Shown here piece after piece: positions 15,465-22,721 of a stretch of DNA of 36,286 nucleotides (its first letter is position 1; every line of letters starts with the position of its first letter). The position numbers and the translations under genes are program-made. Source of the DNA: Clostridia bacterium (GTDB taxonomy: Bacteria > Bacillota > Clostridia > UBA1212 > UBA1255); assembly GCA_017517275.1 (NCBI GenBank), contig JAFWZX010000014.1, forward strand, positions 1 to 36,286. Reading direction: 5' to 3'. Under the pieces are notes generated by a model that was given only the letters and a program-made list of their open reading frames with translations, did not search any database and was not told the DNA's origin.

Positions 15465-17327
15465 TTATTCTTTTATTATTGCATTAAACTTACAGCTTGA
15501 TACACACATGCCGCATTTAATACATTTACTTTGATCAATTTCAAAAGGACTCTTGATAACGCCTGAGATAGCATTAACAGGACACTTGCGTGAGCAAAGT
15601 GAGCATCCCTTACAAAGTTCAGGTACAATCTTATATTGCATAAGATTCTTACATACCTTAGCAGGACATTTCTTATCTTGAATATGAGCAATATACTCAT
15701 TTCTAAAATGCTTAAGAGTTGACATTACAGGGTTAGCTGCTGTCTGACCGAGAGCACAAAGAGAATTTGCTTTGATAGTGGCAGCAAGCTCTTCTAACTC
15801 CTGAAGATCTTCCATAGTGCCGTTACCGTCTGTAATCTTATTGAGGATTTCAAGAAGACGCTTTGTACCGATACGGCAAGGTGAGCATTTACCGCAAGAC
15901 TCGTCACAAATAAATTCCATGTAGAACTTAGCTACGTCAACCATACAGTTGTCTTCGTCCATAACGATAGCACCGCCGGAACCCATCATAGAGCCTTTTG
16001 CTGAGAGTGAATCGAAATCAATTGGCTCATCATAGAATTCTTCTGTAAGACATCCGCCTGAAGGGCCGCCTGTCTGGATGGCCTTAAACTTCTTACCGTT
16101 GGGAATACCGCCGCCGATATCATAAATAAGTTCGCGAAGAGTTGTTCCCATAGGAATCTCAACAAGGCCTACGTTATTAACTTTGCCACCAAGAGCAAAT
16201 ACTTTTGTTCCCTTGGACTTTTCCGTACCGTATTTTGCAAAAGATTCTACTCCGTTACGTAAAATATAAGGAACGCATGCGAGAGTCTCAACGTTGTTAA
16301 CAATCGTGGGCTTCTCCCATAAACCTTTAACTGCCGGGAACGGAGGTCTTGGACGAGGCATACCGCGCATACCTTCGATTGAGTTAAGAAGCGCTGTCTC
16401 TTCACCGCATACGAATGCACCTGCACCAAGACGGACATGTAAATCAAAGTTAAAGCCCGTACCTAAGATATTCTCACCGAGAAGGCCTTCTGCTCTTGCC
16501 TCTTCAATAGCAAGTCTAAGACGCTTAACTGCGATAGGATATTCTGCACGAACGTAGAAGTAACCGTTGCTGGCACCGATTGCGTATCCGGCAATTGCCA
16601 TACCCTCGATAACTGCAAGCGGGTTACCTTCGAAAATAGAACGATCCATGAATGCGCCCGGGTCACCTTCATCACCATTACATACAACGTATTTCTCGTC
16701 GCTGTTCTGGTTATAGGCAAACTGCCATTTTCTACCGGTGGGGAATCCGCCGCCGCCTCGGCCACGCAAACCTGAATCAAGGATTGTATTAATAACTTCC
16801 TGACGGTCCATCGTTAATGCTTTAGCAAGGCCTGCAAAGGCGCCCCAACCAAAAGCTTCGTCGATGTTCTCTGGATCTATTAAGCCGCATCCGCTAAGAG
16901 CGATACGACGTTGTTTTTTGTAGAACGTAATATCATCCTGCTTTTGAACCTTCTGGCCTGTTACAGGATCAACATAAAGGAGTCTTTCTACTACGTCTCC
17001 GCCGATAAGATCTTTTTCAACAATCTCATCAACGTCATCAATTGAAACCATTCTGTAAAGGGTATCTTCCGGGAAAATTTTTACGAAAGGTCCTTGTGAA
17101 CAGAAACCGAAACAGTCGGCCTGGTTAACTGAAATCTTATCACTAAGGCCTTTTGCTGCGATTGTTTCCTTTAACTTTGCCATAATCTCTGCAGAATTTG
17201 AAGAAAGACAGCCTGTACCGCCGCAGAGAACTATTGCTCTTTTGCCGTCTTTACCTTCGAATTTGTCAGCAAGCTTAGCAGCGCAGCTTTCTATTCTTTG
17301 TCTGAGTTCTTCAGGTGTTTTAATCAT
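15465..17327 (-). CDS. hydB: Hydrogenase flavin subunit HydB (NuoF/HndC-like)
   Basis: The 620-residue subunit carries FMN and binds NAD(H); in trimeric hydrogenases it is the proposed bifurcation site. In order: an N-terminal thioredoxin-like [2Fe-2S] domain (CGGTGC near residue 35, DCFGFCSQGP near residue 70), the NADH/FMN core (LRGRGGGGFPTGRKW, then GDEGDPGAFMDRS, then GAGAFVCGEETAL), an SLBB segment (ALGGKVNNVGLVEIP), a NuoF-type [4Fe-4S] site (SCGKCSPCRIGT), and two C-terminal ferredoxin motifs (CKGCSLCSRKCP and CIKCGMCVSSC). I chose the ATG at 17327; a TTG at 17336 is only one base from the AGGA ribosome site, too close. It is 25 bases after hydC and 17 before hydA. Confidence 0.94.
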   Translation of the reverse strand: MIKTPEELRQRIESCAAKLADKFEGKDGKRAIVLCGGTGCLSSNSAEIMAKLKETIAAKGLSDKISVNQADCFGFCSQGPFVKIFPEDTLYRMVSIDDVDEIVEKDLIGGDVVERLLYVDPVTGQKVQKQDDITFYKKQRRIALSGCGLIDPENIDEAFGWGAFAGLAKALTMDRQEVINTILDSGLRGRGGGGFPTGRKWQFAYNQNSDEKYVVCNGDEGDPGAFMDRSIFEGNPLAVIEGMAIAGYAIGASNGYFYVRAEYPIAVKRLRLAIEEARAEGLLGENILGTGFNFDLHVRLGAGAFVCGEETALLNSIEGMRGMPRPRPPFPAVKGLWEKPTIVNNVETLACVPYILRNGVESFAKYGTEKSKGTKVFALGGKVNNVGLVEIPMGTTLRELIYDIGGGIPNGKKFKAIQTGGPSGGCLTEEFYDEPIDFDSLSAKGSMMGSGGAIVMDEDNCMVDVAKFYMEFICDESCGKCSPCRIGTKRLLEILNKITDGNGTMEDLQELEELAATIKANSLCALGQTAANPVMSTLKHFRNEYIAHIQDKKCPAKVCKNLMQYKIVPELCKGCSLCSRKCPVNAISGVIKSPFEIDQSKCIKCGMCVSSCKFNAIIKE

Positions 17328-17352
17328 TTTAGCCAATTCCTTTCATATAATA

Positions 17353-17829
17353 TTAAGCATTCTTGTATGAATCAATAATGCCGGGAACGTCAGAAACTTT
17401 AACCTTAGGGTATACCTTACCATTTATTGTAACAGCCGGAGCAATGCCGCAAGCGCCGATACAACGAAGAGCATCTAAGGTGAAAAGTCCATCAGCCGTA
17501 GTCTCACCGGGTTTAATACCGAGAATCTCTGAGAACTTATCAAGAACAGGGCCTGCACCCTTTACGTAGCAAGCAGTACCGAGACATACACCGATAATAT
17601 ACTTACCCTTGGGTTCAAGAGAGAAGAAAGAATAAAACGTTACAACACCGTAAATATCAGCAACTGATACGCCAATCTCTTCAGATACGATCTCTTGTAC
17701 TTCCAGCGGTATATAACCGAATTCGTTCTGGATATCACTAAGAATCATCATAAGGGGCGTATTTTCAGATGCATACGATGCACAAATCTCACGAATACGC
17801 GCAACTGCCTTTTCATTAATGTGAGCCAT
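17353..17829 (-). CDS. hydC: Hydrogenase [2Fe-2S] subunit HydC (NuoE/HndA-like)
   Basis: The 158-residue protein is a NuoE-type thioredoxin-fold ferredoxin that passes electrons between the flavin subunit and the Fe-S chain. The four cluster ligands are in CLGTAC near residue 84 and CIGACG near residue 124. The N-terminal helical part (IREICASYASENTPLMMILSDIQNEFGYIP is the region) matches the family. The start at 17829 has a strong AGGAGG ribosome site seven bases upstream; the longer open frame to 17910 would include the leader. It is first of the hydC-hydB-hydA operon, with its own promoter at 17924-17951. Confidence 0.93.
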   Translation of the reverse strand: MAHINEKAVARIREICASYASENTPLMMILSDIQNEFGYIPLEVQEIVSEEIGVSVADIYGVVTFYSFFSLEPKGKYIIGVCLGTACYVKGAGPVLDKFSEILGIKPGETTADGLFTLDALRCIGACGIAPAVTINGKVYPKVKVSDVPGIIDSYKNA

Positions 17830-17874
17830 ATGAAGCCTCCTGTTAAGTAATTCATAATTAGACACATGAAAATC

Positions 17875-17901
17875 ATGCACATCAAAAAAGAAGGTGTGCA
17901 T
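17875..17901. promoter_or_regulatory. Inverted repeat in the hydC leader
   Basis: ATGCACA and TGTGCAT form 7-bp arms with a 13-base centre between the hydC -10 box and its ribosome site. It could be an operator or an RNA hairpin; I cannot match it to the clostridial Rex box. Confidence 0.35.
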
Positions 17902-17923
17902 AACAACCACAAATCTGTGAACA

Positions 17924-17951
17924 ATTATAGCACACCTCGCCTTATTTGCAA
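17924..17951 (-). promoter_or_regulatory. Promoter of the hydCBA operon
   Basis: On the minus strand TTGCAA and a consensus TATAAT are separated by 16 bases, in the 144-base gap between nfnB and hydC. The -35 box is only a four-of-six match. No terminator follows nfnB, so read-through from nfnAB is also likely. Confidence 0.6.
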
Positions 17952-17973
17952 TATTTATTTAACTCGCTTTATA

Positions 17974-19389
17974 TCAATTTAACAACTGTTCATCAATTGC
18001 TTTCGCAGCTGTTTTACCGGCTCCCATTGCTAAAATGATGGTAGCTGCTCCAGTCACAGCATCACCGCCGGCATATACACCTTCTTTTGTCGTTCTTCCT
18101 GTCTCTTCTTCTATTATTATTCCACCCTGTCTGTTTACGTCCAGGCCGTCAGTCGAAGATTTAATCAAAGGATTAGATGTAGTACCTATTGCGATGATAA
18201 CGCAATCTGCGTCGATTACGAATTCACTGTCCGGAATATCTACAGGTTTACGGCGTCCTCGCTCATCCGGTTCGCCCAGCTGACATTTAATACATTTTAT
18301 ACCTGTTACAAAGCCATTCATAGGATCTCGTTTATCTTCCGGATTGTTGTACCCGAGGATTTCCACAGGATTATGAAGAAGTCTGAAAATGATTCCCTCT
18401 TCTTTTGCATGCTCAACTTCTTCCTTTCTGGCAGGAATCTCTTCAAGAGTACGACGGTAAACGATAGATACTTCTTTTGCACCTAACCGCAGAGCAGTAC
18501 GGGCAGCATCCATCGCTACGTTTCCGCCGCCGATTACGGCCACCTTCTTCGCATGCATAATAGGTGTAGAGGAATGATCCTTATAGGCTTTCATAAGATT
18601 GTTTCTCGTAAGGAACTCGTTAGCAGAATAAACGCCTTTGAGTGATTCTCCGGGGATACCCATAAAGCGTGGCAAACCGGCACCCGAACCGATAAAAGCA
18701 GCTTCGTAGCCATTTTCAAACAATTCATCAATCGTAAGAGTCTTGCCTATTACAACATTAGTCTGAATATCCACACCAAGAGCCTGTAACGACTCAATCT
18801 CTTTTTGAACTATCTTCTTTGGAAGTCTGAATTCAGGAATACCGTAAACCAACACGCCGCCGGATAAATGCAAAGCTTCGAAAATCGTAACCGCATAACC
18901 TTTCTTCGCCAAATCCCCTGCACACGTCAGGCTGGCAGGGCCGGAGCCGATAACGGCAACCTTGTGTCCGTTTGGAGTAGGTCTTACCGGCGGTGTGTTG
19001 CAATGGTCGTTATGCCAGTCAGCAACAAATCTCTCCAGCCTTCCGATACCTACACTCTCACCTTTAATTCCTCTTACGCATTTTGCCTCGCATTGAGTCT
19101 CTTGAGGACATACGCGTCCGCAAACAGCCGGCAAGGAAGAACTCCGTGCAATCACTTGATATGCAGCTTCAAAATCACATTCTTTTATCTTGCGGATGAA
19201 TTCCGGTATATGAATTTTCACAGGACAACCTTGGGCACAAGGCATAGTCTTGCAATCAAGGCAGCGCATAGCTTCACTAACAGCCATTTGCTCTGTATAT
19301 CCTAAAGCAACTTCGTCAAAATTGTGAATTCTAACAGAAGGATCCTGAGATGGCATAGGATTTTTTATCAGAGACATATTAGGAGACAT
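17974..19389 (-). CDS. nfnB: NfnB-like NADPH:ferredoxin oxidoreductase subunit (GltD-type flavoprotein)
   Basis: The 471-residue protein has an N-terminal domain with two [4Fe-4S] clusters (CLDCKTMPCAQGCPVKIHIP near residue 45, CGRVCPQETQCEAKCV near residue 90), then two dinucleotide folds: VAVIGSGPASLTCAGDLAKK for FAD and VAVIGGGNVAMDAARTALRL for NADP(H). This is the glutamate-synthase small-chain architecture. The neighbouring NfnA points to the large subunit of the electron-bifurcating NADH-dependent ferredoxin:NADP+ oxidoreductase, which couples NADH and reduced ferredoxin to NADP+ reduction. The start at 19389 follows the nfnA stop by one base and uses AAGGAGG inside the end of nfnA. A homologous pair called sulfide dehydrogenase SudAB cannot be excluded. 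Confidence 0.88.
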   Translation of the reverse strand: MSPNMSLIKNPMPSQDPSVRIHNFDEVALGYTEQMAVSEAMRCLDCKTMPCAQGCPVKIHIPEFIRKIKECDFEAAYQVIARSSSLPAVCGRVCPQETQCEAKCVRGIKGESVGIGRLERFVADWHNDHCNTPPVRPTPNGHKVAVIGSGPASLTCAGDLAKKGYAVTIFEALHLSGGVLVYGIPEFRLPKKIVQKEIESLQALGVDIQTNVVIGKTLTIDELFENGYEAAFIGSGAGLPRFMGIPGESLKGVYSANEFLTRNNLMKAYKDHSSTPIMHAKKVAVIGGGNVAMDAARTALRLGAKEVSIVYRRTLEEIPARKEEVEHAKEEGIIFRLLHNPVEILGYNNPEDKRDPMNGFVTGIKCIKCQLGEPDERGRRKPVDIPDSEFVIDADCVIIAIGTTSNPLIKSSTDGLDVNRQGGIIIEEETGRTTKEGVYAGGDAVTGAATIILAMGAGKTAAKAIDEQLLN

Positions 19390-19390
19390 A

Positions 19391-20233
19391 TTATTCAACC
19401 TCCTTTTTGAAAAGATTGCAGGTCTCTTCATAAGAATGACGTTCAAAATCTCTGTACATTGCACCACGAGATATAGCCTCGTCAAAATCTACCTCAAATC
19501 CGTTAAAATCAGGTCCGTCAACGCAGGCAAATCTTGTACAGCCTCCGACAGTAAGTCTGCAACCGCCGCACATTCCTGTACCGTCTATCATAATCGGGCT
19601 CATGGATACAGTTGTAGGTACGTTGTACGGCTTTGTGGTAGCAACGACAAACTTCATCATAACCAGCGGTCCGATCGTAATGACTTCATCATAATCTTCT
19701 CCGGCTTCGATAGCTTCTTTAAGCGCCTCAGTAACAAGGCCCCGGCGGCCCAAACTGCCGTCGTCTGTCATTATTGTATATTTATCTGAACAAGCACGGA
19801 ACTCGTCTTCTAATATCAGCAATTCTTTAGATCTAAATCCAACTATAGAGTGAACGATGCAGCCCATCTCATGAAGTTTTTGAGCGATAGGAAGTGCGAT
19901 AGAACATCCTACGCCTCCGCCCACAATACAAACCTTCTTAAGGCCGTCCAACACGGTAGCTTTTCCAAGGGGACCCACAAAATCCTGTATATAGTCGCCT
20001 TGTTCTTTTTTATTAAGCAATGTGGTCGTAGTTCCTACAACCTGGAAAATAATCTTTACAGTGCCAGCCTGTCTGTCATATCCGGCAATAGTAAGCGGTA
20101 TTCTTTCCCCTTCTTCGTCAACTCGAAGAATTATAAACTGGCCGGGCTGAGCCTTAGCTGCAACAAGGGGAGCCTCAATATCCATCATAGTCACTGTGGG
20201 ATTAAGGACTTTTTTGTTAATTATTCTATACAT
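19391..20233 (-). CDS. nfnA: NfnA-like FAD/[2Fe-2S] NAD-linked subunit
   Basis: The 280-residue protein is a ferredoxin-NADP-reductase-fold subunit. Residues about 1-95 form the flavin barrel (PGQFIILRVDEEGERIPLTI). The nucleotide part follows (KKVCIVGGGVGCSIALPIAQ near residue 100). A C-terminal [2Fe-2S] site (DGTGMCGGCRLTVGGCTRF, near residue 218) has the Asp/Cys pattern seen in NfnA, where one Asp replaces a Cys ligand. In the NfnAB complex this subunit holds the NAD(H) site. It precedes nfnB with a one-base gap. The ribosome site is AGAAGG. The divergent marR gene starts 214 bases away. Confidence 0.9.
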   Translation of the reverse strand: MYRIINKKVLNPTVTMMDIEAPLVAAKAQPGQFIILRVDEEGERIPLTIAGYDRQAGTVKIIFQVVGTTTTLLNKKEQGDYIQDFVGPLGKATVLDGLKKVCIVGGGVGCSIALPIAQKLHEMGCIVHSIVGFRSKELLILEDEFRACSDKYTIMTDDGSLGRRGLVTEALKEAIEAGEDYDEVITIGPLVMMKFVVATTKPYNVPTTVSMSPIMIDGTGMCGGCRLTVGGCTRFACVDGPDFNGFEVDFDEAISRGAMYRDFERHSYEETCNLFKKEVE

Positions 20234-20324
20234 TTTTATGCCTTCTTTTGTTTTTTTAGCGTTTCTATACGTATATAGCTACGCTGAAGGTACAATTTTA
20301 CACCATTTTTTTTAAAAAATAAAG

Positions 20325-20337
20325 TAGTAGCCTACTA
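20325..20337. promoter_or_regulatory. Short palindrome in the nfnA-marR divergent region
   Basis: TAGTAG and CTACTA flank one central base. It lies midway between the divergent nfnA and marR genes, so a bound protein could affect either one. No match to a known site is claimed. Confidence 0.3.
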
Positions 20338-20397
20338 TTAATATTATATTCATACTTTTGCAACTTTTTTGCACTTGAGAGAGTGTACAATGTAATT

Positions 20398-20428
20398 AAT
20401 TAACCCGTTAACTATCAACGTGTTAATT
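20398..20428. promoter_or_regulatory. Extended inverted repeat, likely MarR operator
   Basis: Arms of 12 bases (AATTAAC, one unmatched base, CGTT, and the mirror AACG, one base, GTTAATT) flank a 7-base centre. The repeat ends two bases before AAGGAGG of the marR ribosome site, so binding would block the marR-ABC operon. MarR proteins usually autoregulate this way; the pairing is inferred from position. Confidence 0.7.
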
Positions 20429-20446
20429 TTCAAGGAGGTTTCGAAG

Positions 20447-20947
20447 ATGAAAGAAGTATGTTGCAAATTCCCAAAAGAACCTGATTTTCTTAAGGATAAT
20501 AAGAGCGCAATGCTCCATTGGAAAATGCGAAATATAGAACACACAAGAATGATTCTTATAAATAATATGTTTGCCAGTCACGACATCTGCTACACCCACC
20601 CGCGTATTTTAGGCGTTATTAATCACCACGGCAGCATTTCACAAACAGAACTTGCCGGGCATATGAATATATCAACGGCCGCCATGTCCTGCACTGTGAA
20701 GGTGTTAGAAAAACAAGGTCTGATAAAGAAAAGCACTAACACAGAAGACCTGCGTTTTAACAATATAACCCTTACTGAAAAAGGAAAAAAGATGCATAAA
20801 GAAACTTTATCCGCAATGCTCAATACCGATGAGCACATGCTGGAAGGATTTACGGAAGACGAAGCCGACCTTCTGCTTTCTATGTTAGACAGAGTTCAGG
20901 CAAATTTATTAAAAATATCAGAAAACCAAGGAGAAACAAATGCTTAA
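20447..20947 (+). CDS. MarR family transcriptional regulator
   Basis: The 166-residue protein has the MarR winged helix: LGVINHHGSISQTELAGHMN, then STAAMSCTVKVLEKQGLIKK (recognition helix) and the wing STNTEDLRFNNITLTEKGK. Helices on both sides form the dimer domain. The start at 20447 has AAGGAGG eight bases upstream; an earlier start at 20420 lies inside the palindrome. The stop overlaps the first ABC gene by eight bases, so the regulator and both exporter halves form one operon. Ligand-bound MarR proteins usually release the promoter when a toxic compound enters, which suits an exporter. Confidence 0.92.
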   Translation: MKEVCCKFPKEPDFLKDNKSAMLHWKMRNIEHTRMILINNMFASHDICYTHPRILGVINHHGSISQTELAGHMNISTAAMSCTVKVLEKQGLIKKSTNTEDLRFNNITLTEKGKKMHKETLSAMLNTDEHMLEGFTEDEADLLLSMLDRVQANLLKISENQGETNA

Positions 20948-22721
20948 GAGATTATTTTCATATTACAGGAATTACAAAATATATGCGATCTTAAGTCCTG
21001 TTATGATGTTGTGCGAAGTCATCGCCGACGTTGCCATCCCCATGCTGATGGGATTAATTCTGAACAAAGTAAGCCAGGAATCCATTTCCTCCGAGGACAT
21101 TGGATACATAGCAACAGTCGGCGGCGCGATGGTGCTATTGGCATTATTTGCCATGTTCTGCGGAGGTTACAGCAACAGACTCGCAGCCAAAGCTTCTATG
21201 GGCGCGGGAGCAGAATTGAGAGAAGAATTATTTGTGAAAATACAGAGTTTTTCTTTTGCTGACGTAGATAAATTCAGCACCCCGTCTTTAATCACTCGAC
21301 TTACAACTGACGTTAATAATCTGCAACAATCAAGTATGATGGTGCTGAGGATGGCGGTAAGAAGTCCTTTTATGTTTCTGTTTGCATTTATCGCAGCAGC
21401 AATTATTAACGTAAAGCTCGCATGTATTTTCCTTGTTGCCGTACCGATTCTTGCAGTGGTTATTTTTATAATCATGAAAAAGGCCCATCCGCGTTTTACG
21501 AATTTTCACCATGAAATAGATAATCTTAATACCTCAGTGCAGGAAAATCTTGTTAACATGCGTGTCGTGAAAACTTTTGTGCGTGAAGAACATGAAAAGG
21601 AAAAGTTCAAAAAGTCAAACGATAAATTAACTGATACTGCGATTAATGCAATCAAGCTTGTTATTATGAATATGCCGTTTATGCAGCTTATTGTTTACGC
21701 ATGTATTATTGCCGTTTTATGGTTCGGAAGCAGCATCGTTCTTGACACTTCCATAGGACACTTGCTCGGTACTGTCGAAGAAAACACCGGCATGATGGCA
21801 GGCAATCTTATGAGTCTTATTACATACGTGACACAGATTTTGTCATCGCTGATGATGCTGTCTATGATGTTTTTGCAATTTACACGTGCAAGAACGTCTG
21901 CTCAAAGAGTCCTTGAGGTATTGGATACGGAGCCTAGCCTCTCAAATCCCGACAACCCCATTTTTACAATCAGCGACGGCTCAATTGAGTTTGACAACGT
22001 GTGTTTCAAGTATGAAGGCGGCACGGTAGATGACACGTTAAAAGACATTTCTTTCCGCATAAATTCCGGAGAAACAATAGGAATTATCGGAGCTACAGGC
22101 TCTGCAAAATCCACTCTTGTGCAACTGATTCCGCGTTTGTATGACGTGCGTTGCGGCAGTGTTAAGATAGGCAGTCACGACGTTAGAGAATATGATCTTG
22201 AAGTGCTCAGAGACAGCGTTGCAATGGTTCTGCAGAAAAACACGCTGTTTTCCGGCACAATCCGTGAAAATATGCAATGGGGCAAGCATAATGCTTCTGA
22301 CGAGGAAATAATTGAAGCTCTGAAGAATGCTCAGGCATGGAGCTTCGTAAGCAGTTTCCCCGGCGGGCTTGACACGGACCTGAATCAGGGCGGTGTGAAC
22401 TTATCAGGCGGTCAGAAGCAGAGACTTTGTATTGCACGAGCTCTTCTTAAGAAGCCAAAGATTATTATTTTAGATGATTCTACAAGTGCAGTAGATATGG
22501 CTACAGATGCAAAGATTATGGAAGCTTTTGGCAAGGAGCTTAAGAACGTTACAACGATTATAATCGCACAGAGAATCCGTTCAATTCAAACGGCAGACAG
22601 AATAATCGTTTTAGACGAAGGTGCAGTGAATGCAGTCGGTACGCATAAAGAGCTTCTTGAAAACAACGAAATATACCGTGACATATACACGTCACAGCAG
22701 GAAGGAGTGATGGGACAATGA
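20940..22721 (+). CDS. Heterodimeric ABC exporter half, degenerate ATPase site
   Basis: The 593-residue protein has a six-helix exporter domain (about 1-320) and an ATPase domain (about 345-590). Walker A is IGATGSAKSTL, with Ala at the usual third Gly. The signature is the canonical LSGGQ. Walker B ends IIILDDSTSAVD, with Asp in place of the catalytic Glu, and the switch His is Gln (IIIAQRIRSIQ). These changes are known for the degenerate half of TM287/288, LmrCD and BmrCD type exporters. AAGGAG lies seven bases upstream of the ATG. The stop overlaps the partner gene as ATGA. I infer export of drugs or other hydrophobic compounds under MarR control. Confidence 0.92.
   Translation: MLKRLFSYYRNYKIYAILSPVMMLCEVIADVAIPMLMGLILNKVSQESISSEDIGYIATVGGAMVLLALFAMFCGGYSNRLAAKASMGAGAELREELFVKIQSFSFADVDKFSTPSLITRLTTDVNNLQQSSMMVLRMAVRSPFMFLFAFIAAAIINVKLACIFLVAVPILAVVIFIIMKKAHPRFTNFHHEIDNLNTSVQENLVNMRVVKTFVREEHEKEKFKKSNDKLTDTAINAIKLVIMNMPFMQLIVYACIIAVLWFGSSIVLDTSIGHLLGTVEENTGMMAGNLMSLITYVTQILSSLMMLSMMFLQFTRARTSAQRVLEVLDTEPSLSNPDNPIFTISDGSIEFDNVCFKYEGGTVDDTLKDISFRINSGETIGIIGATGSAKSTLVQLIPRLYDVRCGSVKIGSHDVREYDLEVLRDSVAMVLQKNTLFSGTIRENMQWGKHNASDEEIIEALKNAQAWSFVSSFPGGLDTDLNQGGVNLSGGQKQRLCIARALLKKPKIIILDDSTSAVDMATDAKIMEAFGKELKNVTTIIIAQRIRSIQTADRIIVLDEGAVNAVGTHKELLENNEIYRDIYTSQQEGVMGQ

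Noticed and set aside
17334-17336. TTG start codon for hydB
   Set aside because: Only one base separates it from the AGGA ribosome site; the ATG at 17327 is better placed.
17881-17930. Rex operator in the hydC promoter region
   Set aside because: CACA-GATT-TGTG near the -10 box is too short and does not fit the clostridial Rex consensus TTGTTAA-N4-TTAACAA.
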